From positions 1-37,364 of the IMG/VR virus record IMGVR_UViG_3300042515_001790: a stretch of 37,364 bases of DNA, one strand, 5' to 3'. The notes under the pieces were generated by a model, which was not told the origin of the DNA, made no database searches, and worked only from the letters and a program-made list of their open reading frames with translations. The DNA comes from a virus. Positions 26,877 to 34,473 of the stretch are shown here, piece after piece; position 1 is the stretch's first letter, and the number at the start of each line of letters is the position of its first letter. The translations under genes and the position numbers were made by a program.

Positions 26877-27643
26877 ATAATCTCTATGTTGTATAGATCT
26901 GTTACTCGATGTATTTCATCTATCACGAAATCTATATTCTTATCCATCGCCGTATAAAAAGATGTTGGAATAGCTAATTTTTGAAAATCCCTATCCGTAA
27001 GCTGTTCTGATACAATAATTTTTTTATTTATGCAATGCTTGAATATTTCTTGAGAGGAATCAATTTGTTCTGTTGTGAAATCATTTTTAATGACAAAAAT
27101 CAGTGCTGCTATCGGAGGTAGACCAGTTCTAAGGACGCTATCTAATATCATATTGTCGCTGGTATCATCGACCACAAAGTGAATCTTCCATTTGATTGGG
27201 AGATTATATTCTTCTATGTATTTTGCAACATTGTCTTTGATATTAGTATTTGTTTTACGAATAATAAATGATATTAATCTTGGTTTTGAAACTAAGTTAT
27301 TAATATTGTCTAATGTCTTATTAATATAGTTTTTATCAGATGATGACAAGAACACTAATAAGTAGTAGTTTATAGTAGATTCTTTAAGAACAATGTTTTC
27401 TAAAGATTCGTCTGTTGGATTATTGTCTTGTACAACAGATGCCCACTCAGCCAATCTTGCATAAGGACAATAAAAATCATTAATAATATAGCTATTTGTT
27501 GTCTCGTCAACTTCCAGGTTGTCTTTATTGTATAACAGCTGTAGCTTATTAACAATTCTCTCCGTTACCCCCAGCTGACAGGATGTTTGTTTATTGTTTT
27601 CGTCTGTAATTTTAAATATGCATTTGTTACATTTTGTCTTCAT
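26873..27643 (-). CDS. Protein with N-terminal Cys cluster, possible GT-A-like domain
   Basis: 256 residues. The first 65 residues carry four cysteines in the order CNKC (5-8), C22 and C59 (FYCPYARLAEWA), a spacing that could hold a metal or an iron-sulphur cluster. I recall such an N terminus ('C..C.F.......C.lG') in phage proteins found beside glycosyltransferases. The rest alternates strands and helices: YYLLVFLSSSDKNYINKTLDNI, LISFIIRKTNTNIKDNVAKY, WKIHFVVDDTSDNMILDSVL and ALIFVIKNDFTTEQID. The VVDD pair and the order of strands resemble GT-A (family 2-like) glycosyltransferases, though a clear DxD with product-side motifs is missing. It is coupled to the next gene by ATGA and lies five bases after the methyltransferase-like gene. 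A modified-sugar pathway role is inferred from neighbours. Confidence 0.4.
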   Translation of the reverse strand: MKTKCNKCIFKITDENNKQTSCQLGVTERIVNKLQLLYNKDNLEVDETTNSYIINDFYCPYARLAEWASVVQDNNPTDESLENIVLKESTINYYLLVFLSSSDKNYINKTLDNINNLVSKPRLISFIIRKTNTNIKDNVAKYIEEYNLPIKWKIHFVVDDTSDNMILDSVLRTGLPPIAALIFVIKNDFTTEQIDSSQEIFKHCINKKIIVSEQLTDRDFQKLAIPTSFYTAMDKNIDFVIDEIHRVTDLYNIEII

Positions 27644-27648
27644 AATAA

Positions 27649-28068
27649 TTATTTGATTCTTTGAACTGTTAAAATTTTAAATAAACCAGAAATATTATTT
27701 TCTAAAATACGTAAATTAGGTAGCTGAGAACACACATGAACTATAAATGATTGATCCCACATGGATTTATGTGCATTTAATATTTGATTAAAATTTTCAA
27801 AATCTATTCTATTACGATAGAGGTCTATACCGAATGTGTCTAAATCTATAAATCGTAACTTTAATAATCCATCTTTTTTCAGCTTATGAGACATTTCTAG
27901 AAAAATAGCATTTCTTTGCTCTAATGTTAATTCATCTAAAAAATTACAAATCATAGTGTCTACAGATCCATTGGATACTTTTTGTAGTTCACTAACGTGT
28001 ACAGGAGTAAAATCACTAACAATATGATTTTCTGTAATATATAGATTAATACTTTTATTCTTGAGCAT
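27649..28068 (-). CDS. Short class I methyltransferase-like protein
   Basis: 139 residues, shorter than the usual 200-250 of a class I SAM-dependent methyltransferase. The middle part matches the family well: VSNGSVDTMICNFLDELTLE, then EMSHKLKKDGLLKLRFIDLD correspond to motif II/III ('gs.D.v...dvleh') and the 'lkpGG.l.l...d' strand. The N-terminal motif I (the GxGxG SAM loop after the first strand) is not recognisable; the sequence there is INLYITENHIVSDF. Either SAM binding is lost or a partner supplies it. The gene lies two bases after one glycosyltransferase-like gene and five before another, so it is part of the same operon. Methylation of a sugar or of a modified base is a possible role; the sequence does not decide it. 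Confidence 0.5.
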   Translation of the reverse strand: MLKNKSINLYITENHIVSDFTPVHVSELQKVSNGSVDTMICNFLDELTLEQRNAIFLEMSHKLKKDGLLKLRFIDLDTFGIDLYRNRIDFENFNQILNAHKSMWDQSFIVHVCSQLPNLRILENNISGLFKILTVQRIK

Positions 28069-28070
28069 AT

Positions 28071-28958
28071 TTAATAATACCTTGTAGCTGTTAGTTTGTC
28101 AAAAAAAAGTTGTAGTTTATCATTTCTATCATCCGATATTAGGTTAGACAAAACATTATTATCTTGACCAAATAAAGAACATGAAATTGTATTAATAGTT
28201 TTATTCAAAACTTTAACTAGTTCATCCTCATTAGAGATAGAAACAGTATTAAATAGATTATTATACAATATAGTATTTTTGCCTGTGCTGATATAAAAAG
28301 CTTTTGCTATGATGCTAGCAAAACATTCCAGAGGGGATGCATTAGAAAAATCTATACAGTACCTATAACGAGACAATGTGGTAATCAGGTCGTTTATAGA
28401 AGCAGGATATATGTCTAGTGTATCGCAACTCAATTGATTGTTTTTTAATAAAGCAATTATGCTAGGATTAATTTTGGTTGTATTATAATTGATAATCGCA
28501 ATATCTTTAATTTTATCTATATCTTTAATTACTGGAGCTTCCGTACTTGAACATAGAGGTATTTGTAAAACCCTGTCTTTATATTTGTCAGCAACATTGT
28601 GTTCAGAATCAGCTATTGTTAAATAATATAAATTATCTATGCTATTTAGTAATTCTAGATTTATATCAGAGGCGGTTGTCTGTGTCACTAATACTAAAGG
28701 TATTTCTGACGTATTAGACAAATTAATGATCTGTTCGTTTAGATAATTAGTTAAGATAAAATCATAATTAAAAAATTGAATATCATTAATTTGAGTTATA
28801 GCATTATTACCATTATTTTGAGTACTGAAATAGGATGTCTTTTCTGTCGGTAAAATCAAACTATCTAGATATAAATTTCTGGTATTAAAACTACAAAATA
28901 TATTAGTATCTATAGAATTATATTTATGAATAATATTTTTCATTAAATTGATTGACAT
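28071..28958 (-). CDS. Putative degenerate GT-B glycosyltransferase-like protein
   Basis: 295 residues; ATG eight bases after AGGA, and 16 bases overlapping the previous gene. An internal Met at residue 6 is a less likely start. The sequence has an alpha/beta pattern with a middle segment (NLYYLTIADSEHNVADKYKD, then VLQIPLC) typical of the link between the two Rossmann domains of GT-B enzymes, where a 'vIPnGid' follows. Near 200-240, LSRYRYCIDFSNASPLECFASI and IAKAFYIST correspond to the donor-binding end of GT4-like enzymes; the glutamate of LECFAS may correspond to the first of the two donor-site glutamates, while the second is missing. I infer a diverged glycosyltransferase. Its substrate is unknown and an inactive scaffold is possible. 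Confidence 0.4.
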   Translation of the reverse strand: MSINLMKNIIHKYNSIDTNIFCSFNTRNLYLDSLILPTEKTSYFSTQNNGNNAITQINDIQFFNYDFILTNYLNEQIINLSNTSEIPLVLVTQTTASDINLELLNSIDNLYYLTIADSEHNVADKYKDRVLQIPLCSSTEAPVIKDIDKIKDIAIINYNTTKINPSIIALLKNNQLSCDTLDIYPASINDLITTLSRYRYCIDFSNASPLECFASIIAKAFYISTGKNTILYNNLFNTVSISNEDELVKVLNKTINTISCSLFGQDNNVLSNLISDDRNDKLQLFFDKLTATRYY

Positions 28959-30061
28959 ATTTGTTGTCCTATATTATTGTAACTGAATCTCTCTAAATAT
29001 TTAGTATCAGAAACAGTTTTTTTATCATTAAAAGCAGATCTCATTTGTTGTCTTAAATGCATAATACTTGGAATAAACCATGTCTCATTTGCATTATAAA
29101 AATCTAGACCATTTACATATGTTGTGTCTTCCATGAGTACTGGTTGCTCAGAGCTTTGCACATAATAAAAGTCATCAGTGTCTAACATTTCTGAGATACC
29201 AATACCGTCTGATAGGATAGCCGTGTTGCCAGAACAAACCGCTTCTGCCGCTGGTCTACAAAATGCTTCTCCATAGGATACGGCAACAAAACAATCGCAC
29301 GTTTTGTGTAATGATTGCATCTCTAAATCTGATAGTCGTTTAGTAATTATGGTTTCTGTCTTATATTTATTTTTAATTCTGAAGCGTGTTTTCAGTTTTA
29401 CAATATCTTGCTCTATATGTTGTTTAGCTTGTTCGCTTGTTAATCCCGGCATAGATGTTTTTATTATTAGTTCTACTGGTTCGTTAATATCGAATTCTAA
29501 ATTAAAAGCAATAATAATATCTTTTATGTTTTTTCTTTGAATATATTCTCCAATAAAATAAAATTTAAACGTATTAGAGGATAAGCCCATATCTAATACT
29601 TTACTTGAATGATTTTTTATTAGATTAGTATCGATGGGTTGAGAAATAGTCGATATTGGTATACGAACACCAGAATTTATCAGTGCATTTTTTTCTTTTA
29701 AAGACGGGACTAATAACTGATCCATAATATTAATAGATGCTATTCCGGAGGAAAAGAATCTATTGTTTTCTATAACTGTTAATCCTATATTTTTCCCAAA
29801 ATCTCCATTATACACAAAAGACTGAGGCATAGATTTTTGTATAACATAATCATAATAAGTATAGGATTGTTTTTCCGCATTAAGTATTTGTTTATTATCT
29901 ATAACACATTTAGCTCCTCTATTAGTATAGAAAGAGACGGGAACCACATTATGGTGTGTGCTTAATAAAGCTAATAGATAATCTCTAGACGCTAGTCCCC
30001 AACCATCATGCTGTCTATATGGAGCTATGTATAATATATTTTTAGGTTGTTTTGTTTGCAT
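28943..30061 (-). CDS. GT4-family glycosyltransferase
   Basis: 372 residues, a normal length for family GT4. The first domain starts with NILYIAPYRQHDGWGLASRD, the glycine-rich acceptor-side loop after strand 1. The second has FKFYFIGEYIQRKNIKDIII, with the RK pair that contacts donor phosphate, then PVELIIKTSM, and CDCFVAVSYGEAFCRPAAEA with the E-x7-E pair (E of GEAF to E of AAEA) that holds the nucleotide sugar. It transfers a sugar from an activated donor; donor and acceptor cannot be told from sequence. It is translated after the larger glycosyltransferase gene with a 20-base overlap, and the next gene overlaps its 3' end by 16 bases. No membrane segment is visible, so it acts in the cytoplasm. 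Confidence 0.8.
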   Translation of the reverse strand: MQTKQPKNILYIAPYRQHDGWGLASRDYLLALLSTHHNVVPVSFYTNRGAKCVIDNKQILNAEKQSYTYYDYVIQKSMPQSFVYNGDFGKNIGLTVIENNRFFSSGIASINIMDQLLVPSLKEKNALINSGVRIPISTISQPIDTNLIKNHSSKVLDMGLSSNTFKFYFIGEYIQRKNIKDIIIAFNLEFDINEPVELIIKTSMPGLTSEQAKQHIEQDIVKLKTRFRIKNKYKTETIITKRLSDLEMQSLHKTCDCFVAVSYGEAFCRPAAEAVCSGNTAILSDGIGISEMLDTDDFYYVQSSEQPVLMEDTTYVNGLDFYNANETWFIPSIMHLRQQMRSAFNDKKTVSDTKYLERFSYNNIGQQICQSI

Positions 30062-31721
30062 AATCTATAAAATCTTCACTAGTTAACAATGACGGATTAC
30101 ATCTAGCATATTCTACATTATTATAGTTAGTAATAATACTATTGATATCTTTGATAATATTATTAATAGAGTACGACACAACAGACGCTCCGTCGTACAG
30201 CATTGAGTTTTGTGCAAAATATATGTTTTTTAATAACCAATAGGTAGACATATCTAGTCCTGTTGATTTAAATTGATTATGTAGACTATAAATTTGTTCA
30301 TAAACTGTTTTATCTCTTATTTCTGGATTAATATTTATAGTTGGAATTTGTTGATAAGACATATTTTCCCATCGACTACGATAGTAATCCGTATCAACAG
30401 TGTCTATATAATCCATCCACTTCTGAACAGTATCCTGCCAGGAGTACTCATTGGTTGCTAAATTTTTATTAGTAAAACCTATTTTAGCTAATATATTCTG
30501 AGGTTTATGGATCAAAGAATATAATTTATCTACAGTATCATCTTTATCTGGATATACTCTGATAGCCCCTGTTTCCAATTCTTTGAATTTTAATCCGAGC
30601 TTAATGGGTTGGGCATTGATTTTTTTAATCATGTCCTCCATTGCGCTATAATTTACGGTTAAAACAGGAACCCCACAGTAGCTTGCCTCAACCTGGGGCA
30701 TACCAAAGCCTTCACAGATAGAATATTGAACATATACATCGAATATTGACATTATTTTACCTAATGCCGCTTCTCCTATAGCGTTTCCAACATTCGGTAT
30801 TATGGCAGACTTTTGTTTACACTTATAGCATTTTTGTGTAAAGCCAGCTAAATTTGATGCAAAAATAGCGTTGCAGCTTCTGCACCAATATGTAAAGTAT
30901 ATTTTATTTGAAACCTTACTATTCTTGATTAACTCAAACATATCCCATCCAGCATCGGGATAACTTGTGTGCAAATATAATATAATTTGATTGCTTTTTT
31001 CTGATTGTTCATTACGCAAACGATCAACTAACGCTTCGAAAGCTTGGATTAATTCAGGGAAAAGTTTTCTCTTTTGGTTTCTCATTACAGTACCAATGAC
31101 GATATTGTCTTTTGATAGAGCTAATGAACCCTTTATTTCTTGTTTTTGAGCTAGTGAAACCTGCTGATAACTTGAGGCATTAGCTGCTGGAGATGCTGTT
31201 GATATATATTTAATCTTATTACTTGTTTGCTGTTTTAGGACTTCTGCTCCCCAGTCACTATATGTAAATACAGCATTAGCATTGATATAAGTATCTAGCC
31301 ATTCCTCTTTTTGAGGAAATGAATCTATGGTTGGCATAAGAATCCAATGAAAATATTTGCGTAAAGGAGAAAACCTCTGATACGCAGACATCCAATAATC
31401 TCTAATGTCTATAACTATTTCCGGCTTAAAATCTAAAACAACTCTATCAAAACGCCATTTGCCGAATTGGTTTTCGGGAGAGCTATTATATAACTGTTCT
31501 CTTTTATCATCTTTTTCTATCGCATTTGGATAGTACTTCCATGGGATATTAAACTTTTCTTTATCCCCTATTAATCCATATGAAGCAAACTCAGCAATTT
31601 CATATTTATTGCTTTCAAATAATCCTTTTAGCAAGGCTTTATTGTATGTTCCAAAGCCTGAAGAAACTTTAGATGATTCTGAACATACTAAAATTCTAGT
31701 TTTATGTTTTTGATTAGTCAT
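30042..31721 (-). CDS. Large GT4-type glycosyltransferase with inserted zinc ribbon
   Basis: 559 residues from the ATG at 31721. An in-frame ATG at 31772 would add 17 residues, but its codons run through the ssb terminator and the promoter described below, so I reject it. The N-terminal domain begins TRILVCSESSKVSSGFGTYN. The C-terminal donor domain has VIGTVMRNQKRKLFPELIQA (the RK contact) and CEGFGMPQVEASYCGVPVL near 335-352, with the E-x7-E pair (E of EGFG to E of VEA). Between them, at about 279-302, lies CRSC...CYKC, a CxxC-x15-CxxC zinc ribbon within the GT-B fold. The C-terminal 150 residues are an added helical region containing YSWQDTVQKWMDY. There is no Shine-Dalgarno; the predicted mRNA begins about seven bases before the ATG. 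It is the first gene of the glycosyltransferase operon. Confidence 0.8.
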   Translation of the reverse strand: MTNQKHKTRILVCSESSKVSSGFGTYNKALLKGLFESNKYEIAEFASYGLIGDKEKFNIPWKYYPNAIEKDDKREQLYNSSPENQFGKWRFDRVVLDFKPEIVIDIRDYWMSAYQRFSPLRKYFHWILMPTIDSFPQKEEWLDTYINANAVFTYSDWGAEVLKQQTSNKIKYISTASPAANASSYQQVSLAQKQEIKGSLALSKDNIVIGTVMRNQKRKLFPELIQAFEALVDRLRNEQSEKSNQIILYLHTSYPDAGWDMFELIKNSKVSNKIYFTYWCRSCNAIFASNLAGFTQKCYKCKQKSAIIPNVGNAIGEAALGKIMSIFDVYVQYSICEGFGMPQVEASYCGVPVLTVNYSAMEDMIKKINAQPIKLGLKFKELETGAIRVYPDKDDTVDKLYSLIHKPQNILAKIGFTNKNLATNEYSWQDTVQKWMDYIDTVDTDYYRSRWENMSYQQIPTININPEIRDKTVYEQIYSLHNQFKSTGLDMSTYWLLKNIYFAQNSMLYDGASVVSYSINNIIKDINSIITNYNNVEYARCNPSLLTSEDFIDYANKTT

Positions 31722-31734
31722 GAAAATTTGTGTG

Positions 31735-31763
31735 TTTATAAAAATAGGGCTGTCTTTTTTCAA
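31735..31763 (-). promoter_or_regulatory. Predicted sigma70-type promoter for glycosyltransferase operon, inside terminator
   Basis: On the minus strand TTGAAA (31763-31758) and TATAAA (31740-31735) are 17 bases apart; each matches the sigma70 consensus at five of six positions. The expected start of transcription is near 31728, about seven bases before the ATG at 31721. This would give an almost leaderless mRNA, in agreement with the lack of a Shine-Dalgarno there. The -35 lies in the loop and 3' stem of the ssb terminator. AT-rich DNA gives chance matches, so the agreement between the two hexamers, spacing and start codon is the main support. Confidence 0.5.
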
Positions 31764-31770
31764 CAGCCCC
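31741..31770 (-). terminator. Rho-independent terminator downstream of ssb
   Basis: Read leftward, GGGCTGT (31769-31763) pairs with ACAGCCC (31753-31747) around a nine-base loop, a perfect 7-bp stem with four G-C pairs, followed by TATTTTTATAA. It sits 27 bases after the ssb stop codon and has no matching T-run in the rightward direction, so it is oriented to end ssb transcription. Confidence 0.75.
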
Positions 31771-31796
31771 ATCTTTAAATCTGTTTATGGGATAAC

Positions 31797-32165
31797 TTAG
31801 AAAGCCACAGCCTCTGTATCAACTGACTGAGACTTAGACAGCTTGGTGATCTTAGAAAAGTTGTTTACTCTAATACGTAGAGTACTATGCTTGACCCCAT
31901 CCTTTTCCCACGAGTCATTTCTAAGAGATCCTTCTACCATTACCAAGTCACCCTTCCTAAAGGATTCCGCTATAATCTCTGCTCCAGAATCCCAAGCTTC
32001 GCAATTAACAAAAGTGGTAATCTTATCCTTTTCGCCAGAAGCCTTGGTATATTCACGAGATACAGCAATGGTGAAATTTACCACAGACACAGGCTTTGAT
32101 CTGCCTTCGATTTTCCTAATCTCAGGATCACGAGTTAGATTACCTCTAAGTAATACAATATTCAT
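31797..32165 (-). CDS. ssb: Single-stranded DNA-binding protein
   Basis: 122 residues from the ATG at 32165, nine bases after AAAGGA; the in-frame TTG two codons upstream lies too close to it. The sequence MNIVLLRGNLTRDPEIR, VVNFTIAVSREYT, TFVNCEAWDSGAEIIAESFRKGDLVMVEG (in parts) and KHSTLRIRVNNF is the standard bacterial/phage SSB OB fold. The protein binds and protects unwound DNA at the replication fork. The usual acidic C-terminal tip (DDDIPF) is shortened to VDTEAVAF, so contacts with host partners may differ. It lies between its own promoter (32213-32241) and its own terminator (31741-31770), so it can be made in large amounts independently of polymerase genes, which fits its stoichiometric role. 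Confidence 0.95.
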   Translation of the reverse strand: MNIVLLRGNLTRDPEIRKIEGRSKPVSVVNFTIAVSREYTKASGEKDKITTFVNCEAWDSGAEIIAESFRKGDLVMVEGSLRNDSWEKDGVKHSTLRIRVNNFSKITKLSKSQSVDTEAVAF

Positions 32166-32212
32166 ATTCAAATTTCCTTTGTAAAAAGTTAAAAATCACG
32201 CAAACGCACAGT

Positions 32213-32241
32213 ATAGTATTGGTGGTGTACCAGCATGTCAA
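32213..32241 (-). promoter_or_regulatory. Predicted sigma70-type promoter of ssb
   Basis: On the minus strand a perfect TTGACA (32241-32236) is followed after 17 bases by TACTAT (32218-32213). The expected start is near 32206, leaving a leader of about 40 bases with AAAGGA before the ssb ATG. The TGA stop of the upstream polymerase gene lies inside the TTGACA, so the promoter uses the last bases of that gene. This is the best consensus match I saw in the window. Confidence 0.65.
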
Positions 32242-33788
32242 GTTTTTGCTAAAAACGTCTTTTCAGCAACAAACGAATCCTTATTTTTAGATATATTGCC
32301 CTTGATGATAATAATATTACCTTCAAATAATTGGTTACGGTATTGTCTAAAAGTTTCTGGAAAATATACCACAGAATCCAAACAGGCAGTACCATCATTT
32401 ATGGATAGAAAAGCCATCTCGGCTCCAGCATTTTTGCCCTTCTTTGTTTTGACTATATTGATATTCTCTATCTCACCGGCCACCATCAAATTATTGTTGC
32501 TGCATTTATTATGCTTAATGTCTCTACAAGAATGACTTACCATGTGAATATCATACATGTCTATTTTAGAACAGGAGATAGAATAACCCAACAACATGTT
32601 CTCAGTATCAACAAGCCATTCTATAGAGTCTTCAATGGAAAATGGAGGATTTTTCATTGTTTTACATAAATTATTGACTATTTCTTTACGTTTATTCAAA
32701 GTTATTTTTTCTTTTAATTGACACAGACTAGTATATAGATCATCTGTGTTCAAAGATATACTCTTAAGTAGAGCGACCTCTTTGGGTGTTAATTCTAATA
32801 ACATACTGTAATCCAACAGCATTTTGTTTCTGTGTAACTTCAAATAATCCAATGCTCCGGATTGAATTAGTGCTTTACTAGCTGTGGAATTCAATTCATA
32901 CAAAACATCTATCAAAAATTCTGTCCATTTTAATTTAGCAAGATCTAGATTGTCTGTATGTATTAGGTGTTTTAGTTTTTTAAATGCTGATTGACCAAAA
33001 CCTTTAATATCTGTTAGTCCGAAATATATATGTTGGTTTTTAAGTTCTATAAGATCGTTTAGCATTCTTACATCTGGATTACATATACTAATTCCCATCT
33101 CTATAGCATTTTGTACCAGTTCTTTAATTTCTTGTTGAGGATCTATTTTATCTTTGGCAAATCTTAGGTAAGCCGTAAAAAAATAAACAGGATAGTGAGC
33201 TTTAGCATATGCTGATAAGTAACAATTCATAGCATAACTAATAGCGTGCGATTTATTAAAAGAATATCTTTGACTTTTTTCGATCCATCCGAAAACCTGA
33301 TCAGCTTGTTCTGCATTTAATAATTTTCTATTAGCACAACCGTCTATAAATTTGATTTTAAGTTTTGCCATTTCTTCTGGTTTCTTTTTACCAATAGCTT
33401 TACGCAAATTGTCTGCTTCTTGCAAATCGAAACCAGCAATATCTTTAGCTATTTGCATAGCTTGTTCCTGATATACCATTTCACCATATGTAGTATTCAG
33501 AATAGGCTCCAAACACTCATGAAAATAATCGATATCTTCGACACCATTCTTTTTGTCGATATAGTGACTGGTTACGCTTTTTCCGTCTCTATATGCCTCC
33601 AAACATCCTGGTCGCATAATAGAAATTAGTGCAGCTAATTCTTCTATATTTGATGGTTTTAGTTTTTTAGCCAAAGACCTTCCTAGCCTGGACTCCAACT
33701 GAAAACACCCCTTAGTATTTCCATTTGATATTAAATTCCAGGTTTTGGAACAAGCCAAATCAATTTTAGATATATCTGCTTCAAACAT
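32238..33788 (-). CDS. dnaE: DNA polymerase III alpha subunit, C-terminal half (split gene)
   Basis: 516 residues from the ATG at 33788; it overlaps the exonuclease stop by eight bases (ATGTTTGA), and GTG (33800) and TTG (33794) are alternative starts. It carries the part of alpha from the fingers on: TKGCFQLESRLGRSLAKKL (near 25), ELAALISIMRPGCLEAY, YGEMVYQEQAMQIAKDIAG, LRKAIGKKKPEEMAKLK and FNKSHAISYAMNCYLSAY (near 175), all typical of DnaE. The helix-hairpin region (FGLTDIKGFGQSAFKKL) follows, then an OB domain from about 433 (VAGEIENINIVKTKKGKNAG). It ends after the OB fold, without the tau-binding region of E. coli alpha, and I see no clear clamp-binding motif. No catalytic aspartate is here; those lie in the partner gene at 34674-36548. 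The two chains must assemble to form the replicase. Confidence 0.9.
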   Translation of the reverse strand: MFEADISKIDLACSKTWNLISNGNTKGCFQLESRLGRSLAKKLKPSNIEELAALISIMRPGCLEAYRDGKSVTSHYIDKKNGVEDIDYFHECLEPILNTTYGEMVYQEQAMQIAKDIAGFDLQEADNLRKAIGKKKPEEMAKLKIKFIDGCANRKLLNAEQADQVFGWIEKSQRYSFNKSHAISYAMNCYLSAYAKAHYPVYFFTAYLRFAKDKIDPQQEIKELVQNAIEMGISICNPDVRMLNDLIELKNQHIYFGLTDIKGFGQSAFKKLKHLIHTDNLDLAKLKWTEFLIDVLYELNSTASKALIQSGALDYLKLHRNKMLLDYSMLLELTPKEVALLKSISLNTDDLYTSLCQLKEKITLNKRKEIVNNLCKTMKNPPFSIEDSIEWLVDTENMLLGYSISCSKIDMYDIHMVSHSCRDIKHNKCSNNNLMVAGEIENINIVKTKKGKNAGAEMAFLSINDGTACLDSVVYFPETFRQYRNQLFEGNIIIIKGNISKNKDSFVAEKTFLAKT

Positions 33789-34473
33789 CTCCAAAGGCAC
33801 CCTTAAATTTAATTTTTTGTGATAAATTCTTATGTAACTTTAAAAATCTAAGTAAGATATCAGCACAATCTTTTACATCTTTTAGAGCGTCGTGAGCATT
33901 ATCTTTAGATATAGAAAAATAATCTCTAACATTATCTAATGATATTGATTTGACATCTTCTAAATACATAAACCAATAATATAATAGATTCATAATATCT
34001 ATTACGTCTCGTGGGTAAAAAATATTACTATCGTTTTCTTTATTGACTGTATTAAATTTTTGAGCCATACGATTAACTATTTTTAGATCAAATCTGTTGA
34101 TATTATATCCAGAAGCTATAGGAGCAGAAAATTCATTTTTCTTACTAGTTCTCGAATGATACTTATCTAAATATCCACAGAATAAGGACCATGCTTGTTT
34201 TTGTGGCATAGCTTCTTTCCACGAACATAAAATATCATCTCTGGAACAATTCCTAACTTTGGCATGAAAATTTAGAATATCATTATCATATTCGTGATTA
34301 GGATTGAGTTCTAAGCTTTCTGGCTTAAGCATTATATTAAATTCGGAATCCTTAACTATTTCTAATTTTATTGGATCCACTATCACAGCAGCTATTTGTA
34401 CTGCACTACAAACATTAGGATTCACTCCGTCTGTTTCTAGATCAAAGATACATATTTTGTTACTAAATTTCAT
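33781..34473 (-). CDS. DnaQ-like 3'-5' proofreading exonuclease (DEDDh)
   Basis: 230 residues. All five active-site residues of the DEDDh family are visible: D11 and E13 (ICIFDLETDG), D129 (GYNINRFDLKIVNR), and H194 and D199 (DNAHDALKDV). It removes mispaired 3' ends, the role of DnaQ (epsilon) beside Pol III alpha. It has an insertion between motifs I and II (about 40-115) and a short C-terminal tail without an evident clamp-binding motif. It sits between the two halves of the alpha gene: its start overlaps the small upstream gene as ATGA, and its stop overlaps the C-terminal alpha half by eight bases. The genes are therefore likely made in fixed ratio. A general RNase T-like nuclease is the alternative, but the location argues for proofreading. 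Confidence 0.9.
   Translation of the reverse strand: MKFSNKICIFDLETDGVNPNVCSAVQIAAVIVDPIKLEIVKDSEFNIMLKPESLELNPNHEYDNDILNFHAKVRNCSRDDILCSWKEAMPQKQAWSLFCGYLDKYHSRTSKKNEFSAPIASGYNINRFDLKIVNRMAQKFNTVNKENDSNIFYPRDVIDIMNLLYYWFMYLEDVKSISLDNVRDYFSISKDNAHDALKDVKDCADILLRFLKLHKNLSQKIKFKGAFGDV

Noticed and set aside
31722-31772. Longer form of the large glycosyltransferase starting at the ATG at 31772
   Set aside because: Its extra 17 codons coincide with the terminator hairpin and the promoter, and no Shine-Dalgarno precedes it; the homologous part begins after the ATG at 31721.
31843-32184. 113-residue reading frame opposite ssb
   Set aside because: It mirrors the ssb gene in antisense, has no family resemblance or ribosome site, and ssb is certain.
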